This document shows positions 1 to 5,362 of a DNA stretch of 9,908 nucleotides, in pieces. The first letter of the stretch is position 1. Each line of letters begins with the position of its first letter. Location of the stretch: contig MVPZ01000114.1 in assembly GCA_002067045.1 (NCBI GenBank), forward strand, positions 1 to 9,908. The letters are read 5' to 3'. The stretch comes from Methanomassiliicoccales archaeon PtaB.Bin134. GTDB taxonomy: Archaea; Thermoplasmatota; Thermoplasmata; Methanomassiliicoccales; UBA472. The notes beneath the pieces were generated by a model. That model saw only the letters and a program-made list of their open reading frames with translations. It made no database searches and was not told the DNA's origin. A program made the position numbers and the translations under genes.

Positions 1-60
1 GCCATTCCCCGCATACGCCGTCCCTATAGGCCAGGTGAGGTCTGGATCCGCCGCATCATA
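1..60. other. Window-edge segment, coding status unresolved
   Basis: Two readings compete. On the plus strand, one frame reads PFPAYAVPIGQVRSGSAAS and stops at TAA 59-61, which could be the tail of an upstream gene. On the minus strand, a frame stays open from base 132 through base 1 and looks protein-like (for example IYDAADPDLTWPIGTAYAG), with a possible GTG start at 117-115 but no Shine-Dalgarno site. I recognise neither peptide. The AT-rich block that follows at 61-80 fits a promoter for the downstream plus-strand gene, which slightly favours the plus-strand reading. Confidence 0.25.
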
Positions 61-80
61 AATTTTATTATATTGAATAA
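61..80 (+). promoter_or_regulatory. TATA-like promoter of the beta-helix protein gene
   Basis: A pure A/T stretch except for one G (aattttattatattgaata) sits in an otherwise GC-rich region. An archaeal TATA box centred near 66-72 would start transcription about 25 bases downstream, near 93-100. That is just ahead of the G-run at 104-110 and leaves a short leader for the plus-strand gene. This is inferred from position and composition only. Confidence 0.5.
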
Positions 81-103
81 AAACATTGGCATCCCAATCT
101 AGC

Positions 104-119
104 GGGGGGGAATCCACTG
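104..119 (+). promoter_or_regulatory. G-run ribosome binding site and candidate CTG start
   Basis: A run of G at 104-110 lies 6 bases ahead of CTG 117-119, which is in frame with the beta-helix gene. The frame is open from 81 (TAA at 78-80) and contains no ATG, GTG or TTG before ATG 168. Reading from 117 adds 17 residues (SDSRLKAVAVLTILVF after the initiator), which restores a lysine/arginine n-region and a full hydrophobic core. The alternative is that ATG 168 is the true start with a stunted signal peptide. Confidence 0.45.
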
Positions 120-167
120 AGCGATAGTAGACTTAAGGCCGTAGCGGTACTGACGATACTTGTATTC

Positions 168-1898
168 ATGCTGACCATGCCCTTGGCGGCAACCGGCGCG
201 AACGAACCCGCCCCCCTGGAGGCAGCACTCTCGACCACCCCTCACCCCATCATCTCCGTCAGCAACGACACCCAACTATCAGAGCTGATCGCGTCGAGCG
301 GTTGGAGCGGAAGCGGAACGGAAGGGGACCCCTATGTCATCGAGGGTCTGGACATCGATGCGCAGGGAGCGACGAACGCCATCTTCATAGGCGGCACGGC
401 CCAGCATCTGACCATCAGGGGATGCTTCCTTCACAACACCACCTACCTCTTCGGGAGCTTCCCCTTCAACGGGAACTGCGGGGCCACCATATACAACGCC
501 AGCAACGTAACCCTGGAGCAGAACGTCTGCACCGGTCACGGACGAGGCCTGGCCCTCTATCAATCCACCAATGTCACGATAAGGAACAATACCTGCTACG
601 GGAACGTGCACGGGATAGGCCTGTACTTTTCCCATGGGAACATCCTGATGGGCAACAACTGCACCTCCGACGGCACGGATGGCATTCATTTTGAGGACTC
701 CCCTTCAAATGTGCTCGATGGGAATCGCTGCATCCAGAATGGCCGTTTCGGGATATGCCTGACCGGCAACTGCAACACGAACGTGCTGTCGAACAACACG
801 CTCGTTAACAACTCCGACGCCGGGATCAGGCTGTCCGGTGCGAGCAACCTCAACAGGGTGGTCGGCAACCTGGCCACAGGCAATCAAGGATACGGCATTA
901 ACATCCAATCGTCCAACGGAAACGAGATTTATGGGAACACCATCAGCGAGAACCGGGGGGCCACTTCGGATTTCAACGCCTCGAGGGTGCAGGGATACGA
1001 CAATGGCAACAACCGTTGGAACTCTACCATAAACGGGAACAGATGGGGCGACTGGACCGGGCCCGATGCCAATAGGGACGGGCTTGTGGATGTTGCCTAC
1101 ACAATCGATGGTGGGGCGAATCACGATCAACTGCCGATGGCTCCGATGTCCATCCTCATCTCCCATCCCATGGAAGCCGAGACCGTGAACGCTTCCACGG
1201 TCGTGGTGAGCGGTATCGCCTACCCCAACTGTCCCCTATCTATCAACGGGGCGTTGGTCTACGTGGGGCCGGACGGTTCCTTCTCCTACCCGCTGAGCCT
1301 GTTCGAAGGTCGCAATCTGGTCGAGGTCAGGTCCCTGCACCCCCTGGGCACGGTCGTCGCCTTCGTGAACGTCACCTATTTCAACGAGCTGCGCGCCGAG
1401 CTGGAGGAGCTGAAGGGCCGCGTGGACGGTCTGACCGATGCGCTGAACGGGGCCATGGACGGCCTGGATGCGGCCATGGAGAACATCACCCTATTAGACG
1501 CCGACCTCAACGACACCCAGGCCCAGCTGAACGGGACCCGGGGATGGCTTCGGTCCGTCGAGGACCAGCTGTCGGATTGCTACGACGACCTGAACCTGAC
1601 CGATGAGGAGGTGGACTCCCTGCTGGACCAGGTGGCCGCCCTGAAGGCTTCATTGATCGACCTGCGGGACTCGCTAAACCTGACCGATGAGCAGGCCGCG
1701 GCCCTGGAGGGGGCGTTGAACGCGGCCATAGCGGACCTGTCCTCAGCCGAGGACCATCTGGAAACGCTGCGGTCCGACGTGGACGGACTCCAGGAGGACC
1801 GGCTGCCGCTGATCCTGGGCCTCGCCGGCCTGGCCGTTGGGGTCCTGTCCCTGGTGCTCTTCGCCTTGGTGTACACCAGGAGGATAAAGCTCCACTGA
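168..1898 (+). CDS. Secreted NosD-like beta-helix protein, membrane-anchored
   Basis: Probable cell-surface protein; its ligand or substrate is not evident. Numbered from ATG 168, residues about 50-310 are right-handed parallel beta-helix (PbH1) repeats of the NosD/CASH type, with recurring N-rich turns such as NNTCYGNVHGIGLYFS. They close with the motif NRWGDWTGPDANRDGLVD near 291-308, common in archaeal NosD-like surface proteins. Residues about 325-403 look like an Ig-like domain, about 406-543 are a heptad coiled coil, and about 546-567 form a membrane helix followed by the basic tail RRIKLH. Many N-X-S/T sequons suggest N-glycosylation. ATG 168 is the first standard start but cuts the signal peptide; an in-frame CTG at 117 gives a complete one (MPLAATGA is a likely cleavage zone). 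The gene stands alone and converges on the tRNA. The architecture is clear; the function is unknown. Confidence 0.9.
   Translation: MLTMPLAATGANEPAPLEAALSTTPHPIISVSNDTQLSELIASSGWSGSGTEGDPYVIEGLDIDAQGATNAIFIGGTAQHLTIRGCFLHNTTYLFGSFPFNGNCGATIYNASNVTLEQNVCTGHGRGLALYQSTNVTIRNNTCYGNVHGIGLYFSHGNILMGNNCTSDGTDGIHFEDSPSNVLDGNRCIQNGRFGICLTGNCNTNVLSNNTLVNNSDAGIRLSGASNLNRVVGNLATGNQGYGINIQSSNGNEIYGNTISENRGATSDFNASRVQGYDNGNNRWNSTINGNRWGDWTGPDANRDGLVDVAYTIDGGANHDQLPMAPMSILISHPMEAETVNASTVVVSGIAYPNCPLSINGALVYVGPDGSFSYPLSLFEGRNLVEVRSLHPLGTVVAFVNVTYFNELRAELEELKGRVDGLTDALNGAMDGLDAAMENITLLDADLNDTQAQLNGTRGWLRSVEDQLSDCYDDLNLTDEEVDSLLDQVAALKASLIDLRDSLNLTDEQAAALEGALNAAIADLSSAEDHLETLRSDVDGLQEDRLPLILGLAGLAVGVLSLVLFALVYTRRIKLH
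1590..1694 (+). repeat. In-frame duplicated coiled-coil segment (LNLTDE)
   Basis: Within the coiled coil, LNLTDEEV (from 1590) recurs as LNLTDEQA (from 1674). The copies are 84 bases apart, which is 28 residues or exactly four heptads. The bases of the two copies are nearly identical, suggesting a fairly recent internal duplication that kept heptad phase. Each copy also contains an N-L-T glycosylation sequon. Confidence 0.6.
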
Positions 1899-1918
1899 GC
1901 CCCCAGGTCAAATCCTTT

Positions 1919-1930
1919 CACACCCTTTTT
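1919..1930 (+). terminator. Possible T-tract terminator of the beta-helix gene
   Basis: A pyrimidine run with five consecutive T (cacacccttttt) lies about 25 bases after the TGA stop. Archaeal RNA polymerase terminates at T-rich tracts without needing a hairpin. The run is short, so this is weak. The remaining bases up to the tRNA show nothing else. Confidence 0.3.
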
Positions 1931-1984
1931 CCGGGCAAGACCACGGGTCGTCCGAACCAGGAAAATACGAGAAATGTTTGAAGG

Positions 1985-2056
1985 TGCGGACACCGGGATT
2001 CGAACCCGGGTTCGAAGCTTGGGAAGCTCCAGTCCTGACCACTAGACTATGTCCGC
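1985..2056 (-). tRNA. tRNA-Gly, anticodon CCC
   Basis: A full cloverleaf can be drawn on the minus strand. The acceptor stem is GCGGACA paired with TGTCCGC (7 of 7). The D arm is GTC...GAC with loop TAGTGGTCAG. The anticodon stem GGAGC/GCTTC (one G-U pair) encloses the loop TTCCCAA, giving anticodon CCC for the glycine codon GGG. The variable region is 4 bases, and the T arm is CCGGG-TTCGAAT-CCCGG. The discriminator base is A at 1985, followed by CC then T, so the CCA end is not fully encoded. No intron is present. The G1-C72 and C2-G71 pairs fit glycine tRNAs. Confidence 0.95.
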
Positions 2057-2077
2057 CTCAGGCTACTACAATGCAGA

Positions 2078-2090
2078 GGTTTTTTTAAAG
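2078..2090 (-). promoter_or_regulatory. TATA box of tRNA-Gly
   Basis: On the minus strand CTTTAAAAAAACC is centred about 28 bases upstream of the tRNA 5' end, the usual distance for an archaeal TATA box. It directly abuts the stop codon of the UPF0147 gene, so the tRNA probably has its own promoter rather than depending on readthrough. Confidence 0.65.
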
Positions 2091-2093
2091 CTT

Positions 2094-2369
2094 TCACTTG
2101 GTGATCGACTTCAGGAGGTTCTCGAGCTCGGAGATTATCCGGTAGATCACCGTGCGGCCGTGCATCGGGATGTTGGGGTCGTTCGCCAAATCGTCCAGTT
2201 TTCCAATGGCCCCGGCCACGCGCACATCCATGGGCTCGCCGTCCTGTCCCAGTCTGCCCTTGGCTTCGGTCGCTCCGCGCCGAATGTTGCGGGGGACGGA
2301 GGTGTCCTCCGAGAGCTGGTCCAAGACATCGACGATCTGATTGAGTTTCGTTTTCGCATCGTATTCCAT
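2094..2369 (-). CDS. UPF0147 family protein
   Basis: This 91-residue protein, all predicted helix, matches my recollection of the UPF0147 family: a small protein conserved across Euryarchaeota with no established function. Visible marks are the N-terminal helix KLNQIVDVLDQLSEDTSVPR, the segment NIRRGATEAKGRL, and the C-terminal half beginning DDLANDPNIPMHGRTVIYR. The length is about normal for the family. The ATG at 2369 has only a weak upstream site (GGATGTGG, 4 bases away). The gene follows the RAM-domain gene by 36 bases on the same strand and precedes tRNA-Gly, so co-transcription with the RAM gene is plausible. No signal peptide or membrane segment is present, so it is presumably cytosolic. 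Confidence 0.88.
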   Translation of the reverse strand: MEYDAKTKLNQIVDVLDQLSEDTSVPRNIRRGATEAKGRLGQDGEPMDVRVAGAIGKLDDLANDPNIPMHGRTVIYRIISELENLLKSITK

Positions 2370-2405
2370 GCAACCACATCCTGTAGTTTGAGACGTTTGA
2401 CCCTG

Positions 2406-2723
2406 TCACAGGGCGGGCCTGACCACGCCCTTCTCCTTGAAGGTGGCCACCGCCATGAGGGTCTTGGTGTCCTTGACCCCCCTGACGATCGACAGCTCCT
2501 CCACTAGGAATCTTTTCAACTGAGTATAGTTAAGGAACTTGGCCTTTATGACTATGTCCGTGTCCCCGGTCACCAGGAACACGTCCGCGACCGGTTCCAG
2601 CAGGGACACGCATTCGCAGACCCCGTCCGCGTCCCTGTTATCGACCTTGAGGGTGATGATGGCAGTGACCTCCTCATCGTTCCGGCATGAGGACAGAGTC
2701 GAACCCTTCTCTTTATGTTGCAT
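2406..2723 (-). CDS. Stand-alone Lrp/AsnC RAM (ligand-binding) domain protein
   Basis: The 105-residue product contains the alpha/beta RAM domain of Lrp/AsnC regulators but no DNA-binding helix-turn-helix. Residues about 18-97 hold the fold: strand VTAIITLKV, a helix, strand ADVFLVTG, the signature TGDTDIVIK (52-60), helix NYTQLKRFLVEEL and final strand TLMAVATFKEKG. In full-length relatives this domain oligomerises and binds amino acids or other effectors; stand-alone versions are common in archaea and may partner with full-length Lrp proteins. I chose ATG 2723 because GGAGGG lies 6 bases upstream. An earlier in-frame ATG at 2807 would read back through the GC-rich hairpin and overlap the preceding gene's end. 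The effector is unknown. Confidence 0.85.
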   Translation of the reverse strand: MQHKEKGSTLSSCRNDEEVTAIITLKVDNRDADGVCECVSLLEPVADVFLVTGDTDIVIKAKFLNYTQLKRFLVEELSIVRGVKDTKTLMAVATFKEKGVVRPAL

Positions 2724-2750
2724 CCGCAACCCTCCTAACACGCTCACGAA

Positions 2751-2768
2751 GGGCCGCTTCGGCGGCCC
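2751..2768 (-). promoter_or_regulatory. GC-rich hairpin in the leader of the RAM-domain gene
   Basis: GGGCCGC TTCG GCGGCCC is a perfect 7-bp inverted repeat around four bases. The transcript of the minus strand would carry the loop CGAA; read on the plus strand the loop is UUCG. It lies between the T-tract after the 55-residue gene and the GGAGGG site of the RAM gene, ending about 15 bases before that site. It could stabilise the downstream message or act in control; no T-run follows it on the minus strand, so it does not look like an intrinsic terminator. Confidence 0.55.
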
Positions 2769-2787
2769 TGCTGGACATCCAACAGTG

Positions 2788-2794
2788 AAAAAAA
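2788..2794 (-). terminator. Oligo-T tract after the 55-residue gene
   Basis: Seven consecutive T on the minus strand begin 9 bases after the TGA of the 55-residue gene. This fits an archaeal T-tract terminator. I see no clear TATA box between it and the RAM gene, so termination is probably partial and the RAM gene may be reached by readthrough. Confidence 0.5.
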
Positions 2795-2803
2795 CGGAAG
2801 GAA

Positions 2804-2971
2804 TCACATCGCGTTCTCGAATTCCTCTTGCAGGTCTATGATGACCTGTTCCAGGACTTCTTCCAGACTGTTGCTCTGGTATTCCCGGAGGCCCCCGAGT
2901 TCGCTTTGCACCCGTGCCACGAAATTGTTGTTGTCTTTGAGGAATTCAACATTGCAAAGAGACTCTTCCAT
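2804..2971 (-). CDS. Hypothetical 55-residue acidic protein
   Basis: A small ORF that length cut-offs would miss, and that I do not recognise. It reads MEESLCNVEFLKD at the N-terminus, then NNNFVARVQSELGGLREY, and ends in the amphipathic acidic helix NSLEEVLEQVIIDLQEEFE followed by NAM. There is one cysteine (Cys6) and no membrane segment. Coding is supported by a strong Shine-Dalgarno site, GGGGTGA, 6 bases before ATG 2971, a TATA-like box further upstream at 3034-3043, and an oligo-T tract just after the TGA. It is the first gene of the minus-strand group with the RAM-domain protein and UPF0147. The size and helical character would suit a small interaction partner, but that is a guess. Confidence 0.72.
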   Translation of the reverse strand: MEESLCNVEFLKDNNNFVARVQSELGGLREYQSNSLEEVLEQVIIDLQEEFENAM

Positions 2972-2977
2972 GATCGT

Positions 2978-2984
2978 TCACCCC
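2978..2984 (-). promoter_or_regulatory. Shine-Dalgarno site of the 55-residue gene
   Basis: GGGGTGA on the minus strand is close to the archaeal consensus GGAGGTGA. It lies 6 bases before ATG 2971 and is the main reason for accepting this short gene and its start. Confidence 0.65.
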
Positions 2985-3033
2985 AGTCCAACATCTCATG
3001 AGCGTTGGTCTGTTTTGGCGAATGCCCGGTTCC

Positions 3034-3043
3034 CTATATAATA
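3034..3043 (-). promoter_or_regulatory. TATA box of the 55-residue gene group
   Basis: TATTATATAG on the minus strand is a good archaeal TATA box. Transcription would begin near 3010, giving a leader of about 40 bases that contains the GGGGTGA site. The stretch 2985-3088 otherwise holds nothing I can support. Confidence 0.55.
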
Positions 3044-3088
3044 GTTATCTTAAGCTCTACATGGCCCTGCTGGCCGTCTGGACGAACG

Positions 3089-3123
3089 ATTGAATAATTT
3101 TATATTTATAATAAAATTTCAAT
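3089..3123 (-). terminator. AT-rich imperfect inverted repeat, likely terminator
   Basis: The left arm ATTGAATAATTTTATA and the right arm TATAATAAAATTTCAAT form an almost symmetric, nearly pure A/T element. It starts at the stop codon of the second GNAT gene. The minus strand is T-rich here, so termination of the GNAT pair is the simplest role. It also resembles a TATA region, and a regulator site cannot be excluded. Confidence 0.5.
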
Positions 3124-3524
3124 CATATGTCCTTCTCGATGAACACCGCCGGCCGGCCCTTCCCGAAGTAGTTGGCCACCTCCCCTCCCCTCCGGAATCC
3201 GGCCCGCTCGAAGGCCTCCAAGGCCGGGCTCGCCGGGTCGATCTCCGCGGTGACCTTCACCGTGCCGGCCTTGAGCGCGGACGCCTCCACGGCCCTGAGG
3301 AGGTCCGGGGAGGCCTGCCCCACCAGGAGCATGGTCCTGCTCTTACCGCCCTTCCCCTCATGGTACAGGACCGCTCCCGATCCTCCGCCGACCAGCACCG
3401 CGAAGTCCGGCGCCTTCATGAACATCTCCAGAGCGGAGAGCGAGAAGCACGGGCCTCCAAGCGCGTTCTCCCTGCCCTCCATGCCCTTCAGGTCGTTCAG
3501 CTTGGCCTGCTTGATCGTCACCAT
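3123..3524 (-). CDS. Divergent GNAT-fold protein lacking the acetyl-CoA loop motif
   Basis: A 133-residue protein whose second half follows the GNAT (N-acetyltransferase) pattern: strand SRTMLLVG (62-69), helix SPDLLRAVEASALKAG (72-87), strand VKVTAEID (89-96), helix PASPALEAFERAGF (97-110, the usual position of LYEKLGF) and final strands ANYFGKGRPAVFIEKDI. The end aligns by eye with the C-terminus of its neighbour (GYYEDGADAYMMVKHL). However, the R/Q-x-x-G-x-G/A pyrophosphate loop is absent; the place is occupied by GQASPD. The protein may be a non-catalytic or much altered acetyltransferase. ATG 3524 has GGAGGG 7 bases upstream and starts one base after the stop of the RimI-like gene, so the two are co-translated. 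Confidence 0.7.
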   Translation of the reverse strand: MVTIKQAKLNDLKGMEGRENALGGPCFSLSALEMFMKAPDFAVLVGGGSGAVLYHEGKGGKSRTMLLVGQASPDLLRAVEASALKAGTVKVTAEIDPASPALEAFERAGFRRGGEVANYFGKGRPAVFIEKDI

Positions 3525-3525
3525 A

Positions 3526-3969
3526 TCATCCCTCCAGATGCTTGACCATCATGTATGCGTCCGCTCCGTCCTCGTAGTACCCCGAGCACAGCGCCAGGAC
3601 CTTATATCCCTGGGAAAGGTAAAGGTTGACCGCCGGGGAGTTGTCCGGGCGCACGCACAGGACGATGGACACCGCCCCTTCCCGGGCCGCCTCCCTCTCC
3701 ACCGCTCCCATCAGCCTCCTCCCCAGGCCCTGGCGCCTCATGGAGGGCAGCACCGCCAGGGACAGGACCTCCGCGGTCTCGTAGGCCGGAGAGATGCAGA
3801 ACATCACGTAGGCCACCGGCCCGTCGCCATCCAGCACCAGCACGCGCACCGAGGGATCGTCCATCAGTCCGCGCACGTGCTCCTCCGGCCATCCGCGCGG
3901 TCCGAAGCCCCCCTCCTCCAAGGCCATCAGGGCCGGCAGGTCCTCCGGCCCCGCCCTCCTCTCCTTCAC
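3526..3969 (-). CDS. rimI: RimI-type GNAT N-acetyltransferase
   Basis: Likely acetylates protein N-termini using acetyl-CoA (RimI/Ard1-like, cytosolic); the substrate is not shown by the sequence. From GTG 3969 the protein has 147 residues, normal for the family. The acetyl-CoA motif is intact: LSLAVLPSMRRQGLGRRL (69-86) with RRQGLG at 78-83, then VRPDNSPAVNLYLSQGY (106-122) and the RimI-like ending GYYEDGADAYMMVKHL. An in-frame ATG at 4032 would add 21 residues (MYSIISVLDANRYNRRDRWSG) unlike the family; GTG 3969 starts right at the first strand. No Shine-Dalgarno site precedes it, but a TATA-like box at 3991-3999 lies 26 bases upstream, suggesting a leaderless message. It forms an operon with the next GNAT gene and is divergent from asnS. 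Confidence 0.85.
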   Translation of the reverse strand: MKERRAGPEDLPALMALEEGGFGPRGWPEEHVRGLMDDPSVRVLVLDGDGPVAYVMFCISPAYETAEVLSLAVLPSMRRQGLGRRLMGAVEREAAREGAVSIVLCVRPDNSPAVNLYLSQGYKVLALCSGYYEDGADAYMMVKHLEG

Positions 3970-3989
3970 ACCCGACCATCTGTCACGGC

Positions 3990-4000
3990 GGTTATATCGG
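3990..4000. promoter_or_regulatory. Shared TATA-like box between rimI and asnS
   Basis: GGTTATATCGG is the only strong TATA-like element close to rimI. On the minus strand (GATATAAC) it sits 26 bases from the rimI GTG, ideal for a leaderless message. On the plus strand it would start asnS transcription near 4021, leaving a leader of about 40 bases with a Shine-Dalgarno site. A second AT-rich element at 4028-4038 (AATACATAAAA) could serve either gene instead. Confidence 0.45.
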
Positions 4001-4063
4001 TTTGCGTCCAGGACCGAAATTATGGAATACATAAAAGCTGTTCTTCACAGGCCAGGAGCTATC

Positions 4064-5362
4064 ATGACATCCTTCTCGAGCATCGGCTCGCTGCTAGCCT
4101 CCCCCCGTCCGGAAGGACAGGTCGCGCTGAGGGGCTGGATATACAGGACCAGGAGCAGCGGGAAGATAGTCTTCGCCGTGGTGCGCGATTCCACGGGCAT
4201 CATGCAGGTCACCATAAAGAAGGGGAGCCTACCCGACGACCAGTTCGAGGGGGCCGTCTCCGCCTCGATAGAGTCCTCGGTGGAGGTCACCGGGACCATG
4301 CATCAGGACGGGCGCGCCCCCGGCGGGTACGAGGTGCGTGCGGACTCCTACCGCGTGGTGGGTCCATCCCTCCCCTTCCCCATAACCGAGTACCAGAGCG
4401 AGGAGCTGCTCCTGGACAACCGCCACCTGTGGATCAGGTCCCGGGAGCAGACCGCGGTCATGAAGATCAAGGCCACGGTCCTGGCCGGGGCCAGGGAGTG
4501 GCTGCAGGACAACGACTTCGTGGAGGTCACCCCCCCGATATTCACCCAGAACGCCTGCGAGGGCGGGGTCACCCTGTTCAAGCTGAAGTACTTCGACCGG
4601 GACGCCTTCCTGAGCCAGAGCGCCCAGATGTACCTGGAGTCCCTCATTTTCTCGCTGGAGAAGGTGTATTCGATCACCCCCTCCTTCCGGGCGGAGAAGT
4701 CCCGCACCCCGAGACATCTGACCGAATACTGGCACATGGAGCTGGAGGAGGCCTGGGTGGACAACGAGGGGAACATGCGCATCCAGGAGGAGCTGGTATC
4801 GGCCATGGTGGCCAAGGTCCTCAAGGAGCGCCGGGCGGAGCTGGAGCTGCTGAGGAGGGACATCGAGCCGCTGAAGGCTGTACAGGCCCCCTTCAAGAGG
4901 CTGCGCTACGCGGACATGATAGACAAGCTGCAGGCGAAGGGCTTCGACATAGGGTTCGGATGCGACCTGGGGGCGGCGGAGGAGCGGGCAATCACCGAGG
5001 ACGAGGTGGCCCCGGTGTTCGTGACCAACTTCCCGAAGGAGTGCAAGGCCTTCTACATGAAGGAGGACGAGGACGACCCCCGCACATACAAGTGCGCCGA
5101 CCTGCTGGCGCCCTTCGGCTTCGGCGAGGTGATCGGAGGCAGCGAGAGGGAGACCGACCTGGCCAAGCTGCTGCAGAGGCTGGAGGCCCAGGGGATCCCG
5201 CAGGACCCCTACGCCTGGTACCTGGACCTCCGGCGCTTCGGTTCCGTGCCGCATTCCGGTTTCGGCCTGGGGGTGGAGCGCATCGTCAAGTGGGTGTGCA
5301 ACCTGGAGCACATCAGGGATGCCGTGCCCTACCCGCGAACGGTGGCCAGGGTCTATCCCTGA
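4064..5362 (+). CDS. asnS: Asparagine--tRNA ligase
   Basis: Class IIb aminoacyl-tRNA synthetase, charging tRNA-Asn with asparagine in the cytosol. The product has 432 residues, the normal size. Residues about 20-105 are the OB-fold anticodon-binding domain (LRGWIYRTRSSGKIVFAVVR). The catalytic core carries motif 2 (FRAEKSRTPRHLTEYWHMEL, 208-227) and motif 3 (GFGLGVERI, 399-407). AsnRS rather than AspRS is indicated by FLSQSAQMYLESLIFSLEK (182-200) and DLLAPFGFGEVIGGSERE (346-363); archaeal AspRS has a different segment there. ATG 4064 was chosen for AGGAG 5 bases upstream; an in-frame ATG at 4022 adds 14 atypical residues. The last 10 bases overlap the 3' end of the convergent M20 peptidase gene. 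A dedicated AsnRS means tRNA-Asn need not depend on amidation. Confidence 0.95.
   Translation: MTSFSSIGSLLASPRPEGQVALRGWIYRTRSSGKIVFAVVRDSTGIMQVTIKKGSLPDDQFEGAVSASIESSVEVTGTMHQDGRAPGGYEVRADSYRVVGPSLPFPITEYQSEELLLDNRHLWIRSREQTAVMKIKATVLAGAREWLQDNDFVEVTPPIFTQNACEGGVTLFKLKYFDRDAFLSQSAQMYLESLIFSLEKVYSITPSFRAEKSRTPRHLTEYWHMELEEAWVDNEGNMRIQEELVSAMVAKVLKERRAELELLRRDIEPLKAVQAPFKRLRYADMIDKLQAKGFDIGFGCDLGAAEERAITEDEVAPVFVTNFPKECKAFYMKEDEDDPRTYKCADLLAPFGFGEVIGGSERETDLAKLLQRLEAQGIPQDPYAWYLDLRRFGSVPHSGFGLGVERIVKWVCNLEHIRDAVPYPRTVARVYP

Noticed and set aside
2401..2413. Short hairpin CCCTG-TCA-CAGGG at the RAM gene stop codon
   Set aside because: Five pairs overlapping coding sequence with no T-run; likely by chance.
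2049..2507. 152-codon plus-strand frame over UPF0147 and the RAM gene
   Set aside because: It begins inside the tRNA complement and is antisense to two recognisable proteins.
3061..3093. Ten-residue plus-strand ORF starting ATGGCCCTG
   Set aside because: Too short, with no ribosome site and no evident role as a leader peptide for any downstream plus-strand gene.
5353..5355. TAG as a possible pyrrolysine codon in the M20 gene
   Set aside because: The protein is full-length at this TAG, a second in-frame TAG follows soon after, and the NIF3-like gene also ends in TAG, so it looks like an ordinary stop.
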